In this document: positions 53,776 to 62,190 of the stretch, piece by piece
How positions within the stretch are numbered: position 1 is the first letter of the stretch
How the letters are laid out: every line of letters starts with the position of its first letter
Source of the DNA: an uncultured Lachnospiraceae bacterium
Lineage (GTDB): Bacteria > Bacillota > Clostridia > Lachnospirales > Lachnospiraceae
Assembly (NCBI GenBank): GCA_945949045.1
Contig: CAMFDG010000008.1
Coordinates: forward strand, 1-62,718
Direction of reading: 5' to 3'
DNA length: 62,718 nt
The notes under the pieces: model-generated
Told to the model about the DNA's origin: nothing
Seen by the model: only the letters and a program-made list of their open reading frames with translations
Database searches by the model: none
Made by a program: the position numbers and the translations under genes

Positions 53776-55812
53776 CTACAGGATTCCATCCTCTGCTGAG
53801 CCCTCCGGATTCGATCCCGATTGAACGGCTGTATCTTCCGGTTTCTTATCATCCTCCTGGGGAAGTCCCTTCATCTCCCGGAAGATCTTCATAAATTCCT
53901 TACCGGTAATGGTCTCCTTCTCATACAGGTATTCACTGATATGATCCAGAATGTCACGGTTTTCTGTCAGCAGCTGCATCGCCTTATCGTAGCTGGAATT
54001 GATGATATCCAGAACCTCTTCATCAATCTGTCCGGCAGTATCTTCGCCACAGATCAGTCCGGCTCTGCCGTCCAGATACTGATTCTCCACAGTGGCAAGG
54101 CACATCATGCCAAACTTGTCAGACATACCGTACATGGTAACCATGGCACGGGCAATCTTGGTAGCCTGCTCTATATCATTGGCTGCACCGCTGGTGGCAG
54201 AATGAAATACCAGAACCTCCGCCGCGCGGCCTGCCATATAGGTCGTGATCTTAGCCAGCAGTTCATCCTTGGTCTCCAGGTATTTCTCCTCCTCCGGAGT
54301 CTGCAGGGTATAGCCAAGTGCTCCCATGGTCCGGGGCACAATGGTAATCTTCTGTACCGGCTCCGTATTTTTCTGGAGAGCCGATACCAGCGCGTGTCCC
54401 ACTTCGTGGTAGGAGACAATCTTACGCTCCTTATCACTCATGACGCGATCCTTTTTCTCCTTACCGCCCACAGCCACCAGCTCAAAGGCCTCAAACAGAT
54501 CCGACTGGTTGACAAATTTCCGTCCGTTTTTCACGGCATTGATCGCCGCTTCATTGATCATATTGGCAAGATCCGATCCCACCAGACCGGCAGTTGCCAA
54601 TGCCAGTGCATCCAGATCCACTGTCTCATCCATGTGGACATCCTTGGAATGGACCTTGAGCGTCTCCAGACGCCCTTTCAGATCCGGCTTATCCACGATG
54701 ATCCTGCGGTCAAAACGGCCCGGACGAAGCAGCGCCTTGTCTAATACCTCCGGCCGGTTCGTTGCTGCCAGAATTAAAATTCCTTTCGATGGATCAAAGC
54801 CGTCCATCTCCGCCAGCAGCTGGTTCAAGGTCTGCTCGCGTTCATCATTTCCTCCGCCATAACGGCTGTCACGGCTCTTACCAATGGCATCGATCTCATC
54901 AATAAAGATAATACACGGAGCCATCTTCTGGGCTTCCTTAAATAAATCTCTCACACGGGAAGCACCGACACCCACAAACATCTCCACGAAATCAGATCCT
55001 GCCAGGGAGAAAAACGGGACGTTAGCCTCCCCCGCCACAGCCTTGGCAAGAAGAGTCTTACCGGTTCCGGGAGGTCCCACAAGAAGGGCTCCCTTGGGCA
55101 GCTTCGCTCCGATATCCCGGTACTTCTTGGGATTGTGCAGGAAATCCACAACCTCCTGCAGGGATTCCTTGGCCTCATCCTGACCGGCCACATCCTTAAA
55201 GGTCACGCCAGTGGTTTTCTCCACATACACCTTGGCAGTGGTCTTTCCCACCCCCATAGCTCCGCCGCTCATCTTCTTCATCAGGAAGCCAAACAGGATC
55301 CATAACAGAATCAGCGGAATGACAAAACTTAAGATATTGATGATCCAGGTAGAGGTATTATCCGGTACCTTGGCAGAAATCTCAATGCTCTTTCCATCCG
55401 TGGTCTTTGCTTCCTTTAAAGCCGGAATCAGGTCAGGGTCATTCACAAGACCTGTATAGTAGGTAATCTCATAGGAAGCCTTATCCTTTACCAGAGTGTA
55501 ATCCAGCTCGTAGGAATCAAATTCCACACTCTTTACGTTCTGTTTGTCCAACTGCTCTAAAAATTCCGAGTATGTAGTTTCCTTCGTACTCATCTGGGAA
55601 AATTTGTTAGAGAAAAAGGACAGAAAGAACAGCGCAACCAGAGTAACCATAATAAAGCTCAGGATCATCTGCCCGTTGCGATTGTTCTTCTTGTTGTTAT
55701 TATTGTCTCCGTTGTTGCCGCCTTCGGGACCGTTATAATTGCCGTTATTATTTCCATTAAAATTGCCGTTATAATTACCATTGTTGTAATCATTCGGTGT
55801 ATGATTGTCCAT
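53776..55812 (-). CDS. ftsH: ATP-dependent zinc metalloprotease FtsH with Asn-rich N-terminus
   Basis: The product is about 678 residues. It starts with an Asn/Gly-rich low-complexity segment of some 45 residues ('[15 protein letters not shown]'), then two membrane spans around an extracellular domain. The AAA domain has Walker A '[17 protein letters not shown]' and SRH '[20 protein letters not shown]'; the protease has HEXXH '[11 protein letters not shown]' with a later Asp. It degrades misfolded or regulatory membrane proteins. The ATG at 55812 follows GGAGG by 4 bases; a start at 55842 has no SD. A clear promoter lies upstream. Confidence 0.96.
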   Translation of the reverse strand: MDNHTPNDYNNGNYNGNFNGNNNGNYNGPEGGNNGDNNNNKKNNRNGQMILSFIMVTLVALFFLSFFSNKFSQMSTKETTYSEFLEQLDKQNVKSVEFDSYELDYTLVKDKASYEITYYTGLVNDPDLIPALKEAKTTDGKSIEISAKVPDNTSTWIINILSFVIPLILLWILFGFLMKKMSGGAMGVGKTTAKVYVEKTTGVTFKDVAGQDEAKESLQEVVDFLHNPKKYRDIGAKLPKGALLVGPPGTGKTLLAKAVAGEANVPFFSLAGSDFVEMFVGVGASRVRDLFKEAQKMAPCIIFIDEIDAIGKSRDSRYGGGNDEREQTLNQLLAEMDGFDPSKGILILAATNRPEVLDKALLRPGRFDRRIIVDKPDLKGRLETLKVHSKDVHMDETVDLDALALATAGLVGSDLANMINEAAINAVKNGRKFVNQSDLFEAFELVAVGGKEKKDRVMSDKERKIVSYHEVGHALVSALQKNTEPVQKITIVPRTMGALGYTLQTPEEEKYLETKDELLAKITTYMAGRAAEVLVFHSATSGAANDIEQATKIARAMVTMYGMSDKFGMMCLATVENQYLDGRAGLICGEDTAGQIDEEVLDIINSSYDKAMQLLTENRDILDHISEYLYEKETITGKEFMKIFREMKGLPQEDDKKPEDTAVQSGSNPEGSAEDGIL

Positions 55813-55869
55813 AGTACCTCCACGCGTGCAGACAGGCTGCACCTATCTTTTTCTTGTGATACGTTTACT

Positions 55870-55898
55870 ATTATATGTAAAAGAATAGGTAAAATCAA
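55870..55898 (-). promoter_or_regulatory. Promoter of ftsH
   Basis: TTGATT (55893-55898) and TATAAT (55870-55875), spaced 17 bp, on the minus strand, about 55-60 bases before the ATG. The divergent pyrG promoter lies just beyond it (TTGACA at 55963-55968, with TTATAT 18 bp downstream). Confidence 0.75.
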
Positions 55899-56033
55899 CA
55901 TTTTGTTGGTGAAGTTTTCTTGTTCTTTCTAAAGTTTTTCTAAAAAAGTGTGGAATATTTTTTTGACAGGCGGTATACTATATGGGTTATATCATTTGTA
56001 AAATATATGCATATTACTTTGAGGAGGAAAATT

Positions 56034-57638
56034 ATGCCAGTAAAATACGTCTTTGTCACCGGCGGAGTTGTATCCGGTCTCGGAAAAGGAATCACGGCCG
56101 CATCCCTCGGGCGTCTGCTGAAGGCCCGGGGCTACAAGGTGACCATGCAGAAATTCGACCCATACATCAACATTGACCCGGGAACCATGAACCCGATCCA
56201 GCACGGAGAGGTGTTCGTCACCGATGACGGAGCAGAAACCGATCTGGATTTAGGTCACTACGAGCGATTCATTGATGAGAGCCTGACCAAGAATTCCAAT
56301 GTCACCACCGGTAAAGTCTACTGGTCCGTGCTTCAGAAGGAGCGCCGCGGAGATTACGGCGGAGGAACCGTTCAGGTCATTCCCCACATCACCAATGAGA
56401 TCAAGAGCCGTTTTTACCGCAACTTTACCTCGGATGATATGCATATCGCAATCATAGAAGTCGGCGGAACCGTCGGCGATATCGAAAGTCAGCCCTTCTT
56501 AGAGGCCATCCGCCAGTTCCAGCACGAAGTGGGCCATGAAAATGCCATTCTCTGCCACGTAACCCTGATCCCATATATCCGGGCTTCGGGAGAACTTAAG
56601 ACAAAGCCTACCCAGGCCAGTGTCAAAGAGCTTCAGGGAATGGGTATCCAGCCGGATATCATTGTCTGCCGCTCCGAACAGCCCTTAGATCAGGGCATCA
56701 AGGACAAGATTGCACTGTTTTGTAATGTTCCAAGCTCCCATGTACTGCAGAATCTGGATGTGGAATATCTCTATGAAGCACCTCTTGCCATGGAGAAAGA
56801 AAACCTGGCCAAGGTTGCCTGCGAGTGCTTACATCTGGATTGTCCCGAGCCGGATCTGGAAGATTGGAAGCAGATGGTCAACGATCTTCGCCATCCGGAC
56901 AAGGAGGTCAAGATTGCATTAGTCGGAAAGTACACCTCATTACACGATGCTTATATCTCCGTTGTGGAAGCCTTAAAGCACGGCGGTATCCCTCTTCACA
57001 CCACCATTGACATCAAGTGGGTGGATTCCGAGGAATTAAATGTCGACAATGTGGATGAAGTATTAGGCGATGTGAATGGTATCTTAGTTCCCGGCGGCTT
57101 CGGCATCCGCGGTGTCGAAGGCAAGATTCTCGCTGCCCGCTATGCAAGAGAGAACCATATCCCGTATCTTGGTTTATGCCTTGGCATGCAGGTTGCCATC
57201 ATCGAATTCGCAAGACATGTCTGCGGCTTCAACGATGCCCACAGTATCGAGTTAGATCCCAACACCACCCATCCGGTCATTGCCCTGATGCCGGATCAAA
57301 ACGGTGTGGAAGATATCGGCGGCACCTTACGTCTCGGCGCTTATCCGTGCATTCTGGACAAAACCTCCAGGGCCTATGAGGTTTACGGCAAAGAGGAAAT
57401 CTCCGAGCGCCATCGTCACCGCTACGAGGTCAACAACGATTACCGCGCAGCCCTGACTGAGCACGGAATGAAGCTTTGCGGTACTTCCCCGGATGGAAGA
57501 ATCGTTGAGATGATCGAAATTCCGGATCACCCGTGGTTCATTGCAACCCAGGCTCACCCGGAGCTTAAATCCAGACCGAACCGGCCGCATCCTTTATTCC
57601 GCGGATTCATTGAGGCGGCTACAAACTGCAAACGATAA
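56034..57638 (+). CDS. pyrG: CTP synthase
   Basis: The product is about 534 residues, the usual PyrG length. The synthase domain has '[20 protein letters not shown]' and '[16 protein letters not shown]'. The glutaminase domain has the nucleophile Cys in '[17 protein letters not shown]' and His/Glu in '[11 protein letters not shown]' and '[12 protein letters not shown]'. It aminates UTP to CTP with glutamine. The ATG at 56034 follows GAGGAGGAAA; an ATG at 55950 in frame lacks an SD. A terminator follows the stop codon. Confidence 0.97.
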   Translation: MPVKYVFVTGGVVSGLGKGITAASLGRLLKARGYKVTMQKFDPYINIDPGTMNPIQHGEVFVTDDGAETDLDLGHYERFIDESLTKNSNVTTGKVYWSVLQKERRGDYGGGTVQVIPHITNEIKSRFYRNFTSDDMHIAIIEVGGTVGDIESQPFLEAIRQFQHEVGHENAILCHVTLIPYIRASGELKTKPTQASVKELQGMGIQPDIIVCRSEQPLDQGIKDKIALFCNVPSSHVLQNLDVEYLYEAPLAMEKENLAKVACECLHLDCPEPDLEDWKQMVNDLRHPDKEVKIALVGKYTSLHDAYISVVEALKHGGIPLHTTIDIKWVDSEELNVDNVDEVLGDVNGILVPGGFGIRGVEGKILAARYARENHIPYLGLCLGMQVAIIEFARHVCGFNDAHSIELDPNTTHPVIALMPDQNGVEDIGGTLRLGAYPCILDKTSRAYEVYGKEEISERHRHRYEVNNDYRAALTEHGMKLCGTSPDGRIVEMIEIPDHPWFIATQAHPELKSRPNRPHPLFRGFIEAATNCKR

Positions 57639-57649
57639 ATCGATCATTC

Positions 57650-57679
57650 AAAAGCAGGTTCATTCGAACCTGCTTTTTA
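57650..57679 (+). terminator. Intrinsic terminator of pyrG
   Basis: AAAGCAGGTTC and GAACCTGCTTTTT form a perfect stem with an ATTC loop and a T-run, starting 12 bases after the pyrG stop. Confidence 0.9.
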
Positions 57680-57708
57680 TATATGGTACTATAACTTCAA
57701 CTCCCTGG

Positions 57709-57736
57709 TTGAACATTCGGTTACTTATGCTATAAT
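57709..57736 (+). promoter_or_regulatory. Promoter of the WYL regulator, predicted leaderless
   Basis: TTGAAC (57709-57714) and TATAAT (57731-57736) are 16 bp apart. The ATG at 57743 is only 6 bases past the -10 box, so transcription should begin at or near the A of the ATG. No SD is present in this stretch. Confidence 0.65.
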
Positions 57737-57742
57737 AACCTT

Positions 57743-58729
57743 ATGCCAAAATCAACGAATCAAAAGCAAAAAATTTTATATATTCTGGATTATCTGCGGC
57801 ACCATACCGATGAATTCCACAGTGTAACAACCACACAGATCATCTCGCATCTTTCCGCAAACGGAATCAAGGCGGAGCGCAAAAGCATTTACAGCGATAT
57901 CGAGACTCTTTGTGACTATGGTTTTGATATCGTTCACGGTAATGGTCCCGGCAATGGTTACCGGCTGTTGAGCCGCGAATTTGAACTGCCTGAGGTAAAG
58001 CTTCTGGTAGATCTGGTCCAGTCCTCCAAATTCATCACTACGAAGAAATCCAGAGAGCTGATCGGCAAGCTGGAGCGCTTTGTCAGTGACCACAACGCCC
58101 ATGCGTTACAGCGCCAGGTGGTTGTCACGGATCGGAACAAGACCGCCAATGAGAAGATCTACTACAACGTGGATGTCATCTATTCTGCTATCGCAGACAA
58201 TGTCCGGATCCGTTTTCACTACTTTGACTGGGATGTAAAAAAACAAATGCAGTTGCGAAAGGATGGGGCCTTTTATCATGTCAGCCCATGGCTTTTGACC
58301 TGGGATGACGAAAATTACTATCTGGTTGCCTTCGACAGCCAGGCAGGTCTGATGAAACATTACCGGGTAGACAAGATGCTTGACATTGAATTGACCGAAG
58401 AGGAACGTGACGGCCGAGATGCCTACGATCAGATTGATGTGGCTGCCTATTCCAGAAAAACCTTCGGAATGTTTGCCGGCGAAGAGAAAACCATCCAGCT
58501 TCTGTGTGACAATTCCATGACCGGTGTCATCATCGACCGGTTTGGAAAGGATGTCGCACTCCGCCCCTATGACGAAGATCATGTACTGGCCCGGGCCGAT
58601 ATTGCCGTCAGTCCGCAGTTCTTCGGCTGGCTTACGGGATTATCCGGCAAGGTTCGCATTTTTTCGCCTGCTTCCGTGGCAGACGCCTACCGGGATTACC
58701 TCCAAAATTTGCTGAATTCACTTCAATAA
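57743..58729 (+). CDS. WYL-domain transcriptional regulator
   Basis: The 328-residue protein has an N-terminal winged helix (about 1-65, 'ILYILDYLRHHTDEF', 'IKAERKSIYSDIETLCDYGF') and a WYL domain (about 140-230) with 'VSPWLLTWDDENYYLVAFDS' and a C-terminal WCX-like extension. WYL regulators bind DNA and respond to nucleic acids or nucleotides, often in DNA repair or phage defence. It is monocistronic behind its own promoter; the next gene begins 37 bp downstream. The start is fixed by frame and family length despite the absent SD. Confidence 0.9.
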   Translation: MPKSTNQKQKILYILDYLRHHTDEFHSVTTTQIISHLSANGIKAERKSIYSDIETLCDYGFDIVHGNGPGNGYRLLSREFELPEVKLLVDLVQSSKFITTKKSRELIGKLERFVSDHNAHALQRQVVVTDRNKTANEKIYYNVDVIYSAIADNVRIRFHYFDWDVKKQMQLRKDGAFYHVSPWLLTWDDENYYLVAFDSQAGLMKHYRVDKMLDIELTEEERDGRDAYDQIDVAAYSRKTFGMFAGEEKTIQLLCDNSMTGVIIDRFGKDVALRPYDEDHVLARADIAVSPQFFGWLTGLSGKVRIFSPASVADAYRDYLQNLLNSLQ

Positions 58730-58766
58730 GGGATGAGACCGCTATTCTTAGAAAGGAGACCTTCTT

Positions 58767-58943
58767 ATGAATTTACCAAAAGATCCAGTCATGCTGCTCA
58801 GTGTCGTCAACACACAGCTTCGGGACAACTACCCAAGCCTTGCGGAACTGGCAGGTGCTTACATGACCACAGAGGACAGTATCAAAGAAGCACTTGCCTC
58901 TGTAGACTATCACTATGACGGGAACCTGAACCAATTCATTTAA
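58767..58943 (+). CDS. DUF4250 small protein
   Basis: The 58-residue product starts 'MNLPKDPVMLLSVVNTQLRD', which is the DUF4250 hallmark, followed by 'SLAELAGAYMTTEDSIKEAL' and a short Tyr-rich C-terminus ('DYHYDGNLNQF'). It has no Cys or membrane span. AAGGAGACC lies 8 bases before the ATG. The family is confined mostly to Clostridia and its function is unknown. It is next to another tiny gene, with a repeat element between them. Confidence 0.82.
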   Translation: MNLPKDPVMLLSVVNTQLRDNYPSLAELAGAYMTTEDSIKEALASVDYHYDGNLNQFI

Positions 58944-58951
58944 TATTCCAC

Positions 58952-59033
58952 AAATGCGGCAGGTTTTCTCAGAAAATCTGCCATACAGCGCCGGACCATT
59001 TGCCGCAGGCAAATTCCGCATGTGCCGATGCTC
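58952..59033 (+). repeat. Second copy of the palindromic element core
   Basis: The 82-nt stretch aligns without gaps to the reverse complement of 4990-5071, with 66 of 82 bases identical. It keeps the first hairpin (GGCAGGTTTTC and GAAAATCTGCC) and the TTTGCC...GGCAAA inner hairpin. One A-T pair of the first stem is replaced by G-C, a compensatory change. The outer arms of the 4885-5238 element are absent here. It ends 18 bases before the DUF6472 start codon. Confidence 0.85.
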
Positions 59034-59051
59034 CAAAAAGAAAGGAATTCT

Positions 59052-59228
59052 ATGAAAACCAGCTGTGATTTTTGTGCATACAACGAATATGACGAGGAGG
59101 ACGAGGCCTACTACTGCTCCGTCAATATGGATGAGGATGATATGGCTCGCTTTATGCAGAGCAGTTATAGGGAATGTCCCTTCTTCCGATCCGGAGATGA
59201 GTATAAGGTGGTACGTCACCAGATGTAA
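59052..59228 (+). CDS. DUF6472 small Cys-containing protein
   Basis: The 58-residue product reads 'MKTSCDFCAYNEYDEEDEAY' at its start and has Cys5, Cys8, Cys22 and a later Cys ('ECPFFRSGDEYKVV'), giving a four-Cys pattern that could bind zinc or an iron-sulfur cluster. It matches DUF6472. The ATG follows AAAGGAATTC; an upstream ATG at 59022 lacks an SD. It is encoded just after the repeat copy and just before the REP-like cluster. Function unknown. Confidence 0.82.
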   Translation: MKTSCDFCAYNEYDEEDEAYYCSVNMDEDDMARFMQSSYRECPFFRSGDEYKVVRHQM

Positions 59229-59229
59229 T

Positions 59230-59467
59230 TGGGCGGTGAGAATAAATTTTTTTCTATACGCCCACCAGAAATGGAATCTCCATGAAAATCAAGGGATATA
59301 TGGGCGGCAGAGACAAGTTATTTGCTATGCGCCCAGATTTGGAATCTATCATGTCAAAAAATGGGCGTATAGGAAATTATTAGTTCCTACCGCCCATTTT
59401 TTTCTCTCCAAATGTAATAAACCAAAATGTACGGGGCGCATACAAAATAACCATTCTGTATCGCCCA
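59230..59467. repeat. Cluster of four 35-bp REP-like palindromic repeats, two in each orientation
   Basis: Copies lie at 59230-59264, 59301-59335, 59362-59396 and 59433-59467. All are exactly 35 bp and begin with (T/G)GGGCG and end with CGCCCA, so each can fold back. The third is 28 of 35 identical to the first when reversed, and the fourth resembles the reversed second. Start spacing is 71, 61 and 71. Interval sequences share TGGAATCT and CATG motifs. The cluster fills the gap between the DUF6472 gene and putP. Confidence 0.8.
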
Positions 59468-59528
59468 GATAGCCATTCAAAAAGGAGATAACGATTCGAA
59501 AGAAGTCTGAATAGACCTAAAAAGTTAA

Positions 59529-61070
59529 TTATTCGATTTCCTCCGACCCTTTCGCCAGTTCAAATTCATCAATAATCTCCTGTCCCGGCGCCTTGGTAAG
59601 AAGACTTACCACAACGATGACCACAAGGCCTACGAGGAAGGCCGGGAGCAGCTCATAGATTGCAAATACACCGCCCATCGGAGCAATCAGATATTTCCAT
59701 ACAAATACGCTCACGCCTCCTGCAATCATGCCGGACAATGCTCCCTGCCAGGTAGCTCTCTTCCAGAAGAGCGCACAGATGACTACCGGACCAAAGGCTG
59801 CACCAAAGCCCGCCCATGCAAAGGATACGATTTCAAATACCGAACTGTTCGGATCTCTCGCAATAAAAATGGCAATGACTGCAATCACAATAACCGTCAG
59901 TCTGGCAACCAGCATGCTGGTCTTCTTAGATACGTTCATATGGAGAGCTTCCTGCATGATATTCTGAGATACACTGGAGGATGCTGCCAGAAGCTGTGAA
60001 TCTGCAGTGGACATGGTACTTGCAAGAATGCCGGCAAGAATCAGGCCTGCCATCAATGCCGGAAAATATCCGTAGGTAGAGAGAAGGTGTGCAACCTTCA
60101 CAATAATCGTTTCACTGTCAGAACCGGTAAGCTGCGCAATCATTCCGTTTGCAGTGAGTCCTCTGCCGACAATACCAATAAGAACAGCAACTGCCATGGC
60201 GATCACAACCCAGACAGAGGCAACCCGGCGGGAAAGCTTTAACTTCTTTTCATCCTCAATCGCCATAAACCGAAGCAGAATATGCGGCATACCAAAATAA
60301 CCCAGCCCCCAGGCCAGCGTGGAGATGATCTGAAGGAAGGTATAGGGCTTTGCACTTGCCGTATCCTGTACAAAGGTATGGGTTGCGGAAAGATATCCCG
60401 GCAAAGCCCTGGCATTCTCAAGGACAGCACCGACACCACCGGCGGAAATCGTTGAAAATACCAGTACAAACAGCAGCGCAATTGTCATAATAATACTCTG
60501 AATAAAGTCTGTTGTGGATGCCGCAAGAAATCCTCCGGCCGCGGTATAGGCCACAATGACAATTGCAGAAATGATCATTGCTGTCATATAGTTGGCATTA
60601 AACAATGATCCAAAGAGCTTTCCGCAGGCAGCAAAACCGGAAGCCGTATACGGAATAAAAAAGATAATAATAATGACTGCCGCAATCGCACAGATAATAT
60701 TCTTATCATCGTGAAATCTTTTTGAGAAAAACTGTGGTAACGTAAAGGACTTCGTGACATGGGTATAACGGCGAAGCCTCCGTGCCGTAAACAGCCAGTT
60801 CAAATAGGTTCCCACTCCAAGACCGATCACCGTCCAGCCTACATCTGCCACACCCGTCAGATAGGCAAGTCCCGGCAGTCCCATCAGCAGGTAGCTGGAC
60901 ATATCCGAGGCCTCTGCACTCATGGCCGTCACAAGGGGGCCCAGCTTACGCCCGCCCAGATAGAAATCCGATACCGATTCATTCTTTCTGGCGAAGTGGA
61001 AGCCTACTGCCAGCACTAACAGCAGATAGACTACAATCGTAATCATAATACAAATCGTTGATGCACTCAT
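59529..61070 (-). CDS. putP: Sodium/proline symporter family protein (PutP-type)
   Basis: The 513-residue protein has about 13 membrane spans of the sodium:solute symporter family (LeuT fold). Landmarks are 'FYLGGRKLGPLVTAMSAEAS', 'GLPGLAYLTGVADVGWTVIG', 'YTAAGGFLAASTTDFIQ' and 'TMSTADSQLLAASSSVSQNI'. It closely follows PutP and should carry proline (or a related solute) with sodium. Its minus-strand direction opposes the two tiny genes. A GGAG is near the ATG. No strong terminator is seen between its stop and the repeats. Confidence 0.93.
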   Translation of the reverse strand: MSASTICIMITIVVYLLLVLAVGFHFARKNESVSDFYLGGRKLGPLVTAMSAEASDMSSYLLMGLPGLAYLTGVADVGWTVIGLGVGTYLNWLFTARRLRRYTHVTKSFTLPQFFSKRFHDDKNIICAIAAVIIIIFFIPYTASGFAACGKLFGSLFNANYMTAMIISAIVIVAYTAAGGFLAASTTDFIQSIIMTIALLFVLVFSTISAGGVGAVLENARALPGYLSATHTFVQDTASAKPYTFLQIISTLAWGLGYFGMPHILLRFMAIEDEKKLKLSRRVASVWVVIAMAVAVLIGIVGRGLTANGMIAQLTGSDSETIIVKVAHLLSTYGYFPALMAGLILAGILASTMSTADSQLLAASSSVSQNIMQEALHMNVSKKTSMLVARLTVIVIAVIAIFIARDPNSSVFEIVSFAWAGFGAAFGPVVICALFWKRATWQGALSGMIAGGVSVFVWKYLIAPMGGVFAIYELLPAFLVGLVVIVVVSLLTKAPGQEIIDEFELAKGSEEIE

Positions 61071-61163
61071 AAATAACTCCTTTTCACTGGTAAATTATAA
61101 AACATACGTCACATTATAACATAAAACTATACTCCAAGGGAATAAGTAAAATGAACTAAAAAG

Positions 61164-61185
61164 AGCTGTGCAAAATAACACAGCC
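61164..61185 (-). terminator. Intrinsic terminator of the cytidylate-kinase-like gene
   Basis: GAGCTGTG and CACAGCCC pair around CAAAATAA. On the minus strand TTTTT follows. It lies about 20 bases past the stop at 61205. Confidence 0.85.
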
Positions 61186-61204
61186 CTTTCTGTGAACCTC
61201 CCGA

Positions 61205-62173
61205 TTAAGACTTTTCTTCTTTTTTATGGTGATCCGGCTTAGCATGACGGTTGATCAAACGCTCGATCAGTTCCACCGACTCGTCAATACCATAGCAGGC
61301 ACTGTTGATACAGAGATCGTAATTTATGGCATCTCCCCATCGTCTTCCGGTGTAAGCATGGTAATATTCCTGATGCTTATGATCCATCCTTCGAACCATG
61401 TTTAATGCCTGCTTTAAATCCATATTTTTCAGTTCCATCATACGACGCACCCGAACTCCCATGGGGGCCGTGATATAAATACTGATATGCGGGATATGAC
61501 GTCCGGTTAAAACCACATCTGCACATCGTCCCATCACGATCATATCCTCTTTTTTAGCAAGTTCACAGATCAGATCGCTCTGCCGGAAAAACAGCGCATC
61601 CTTTTTCGGGAGCCCGTGATATCTGCTGAAATCACTCACTTTCTCCTTGTCTGTACCCGATTCATTGGTATCCTTTCTGGTAAGGATCTGATTCAGCACA
61701 TCCTCATCGTAATAATTGATCCTTAATGCTTCCGAAAGGGCAAATCCAATATCTGTTCCTGCGCTTCCATGAGAACGGCTGATACAGATGACCAGGTGAT
61801 CCTTCTCCTGGAATTTTCGGTTCAGCAGAGAGGAATTTAATTCTGCCAGGTCCTTATCGACAATATCAACAGACCCGAAACTTCTCGGAAGTGCTGCAAT
61901 CTGCTCAAGAATCTCATTATATTCGATCATCAGATCATGGCGAACCTTCTTGTCACGGATACTCCGCGCCATATTGCCGATCAGCGCCATCTGGCTTCGA
62001 AGGAGATGGCCCTGCGGGTTAGACATGATCAGAATAACCAGATCCTCTATATTATGCTCCTGACTGCCGGAAAGCGTTCGTCCAAGGACGGACCCCGAAG
62101 CCTTATACACCCTGGCATCCAGATCATAGATTCGGTTGGCAAGCTTTTCACACATTTCACGTTCGTTTTCCAT
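61205..62173 (-). CDS. Cytidylate kinase-like protein with N-terminal helical extension
   Basis: The 322-residue protein has about 125 N-terminal residues of predicted helix with no recognised domain, then a cytidylate-kinase-like fold: a degenerate P-loop 'ICISRSHGSAGTDIGFALSE', 'INYYDEDVLNQILTRKD', 'MIVMGRCADVVL' and 'YITAPMGVRVRRMM'. The Lys of the normal P-loop (GxxGxGK) is not obvious, so catalytic activity is uncertain. Family members of this type are common in Lachnospiraceae and lack an assigned role. GGAGG lies 8 bases before the ATG. Gene order places it between the PutP gene and a transporter. Confidence 0.78.
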   Translation of the reverse strand: MENEREMCEKLANRIYDLDARVYKASGSVLGRTLSGSQEHNIEDLVILIMSNPQGHLLRSQMALIGNMARSIRDKKVRHDLMIEYNEILEQIAALPRSFGSVDIVDKDLAELNSSLLNRKFQEKDHLVICISRSHGSAGTDIGFALSEALRINYYDEDVLNQILTRKDTNESGTDKEKVSDFSRYHGLPKKDALFFRQSDLICELAKKEDMIVMGRCADVVLTGRHIPHISIYITAPMGVRVRRMMELKNMDLKQALNMVRRMDHKHQEYYHAYTGRRWGDAINYDLCINSACYGIDESVELIERLINRHAKPDHHKKEEKS

Positions 62174-62190
62174 CGCTTTTCCCTCCTATC

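Noticed and set aside
59230-59467. CRISPR array
   Set aside because: Repeat length and spacing look similar, but units differ strongly, two are inverted, intervals share sequence, and no cas gene is present.
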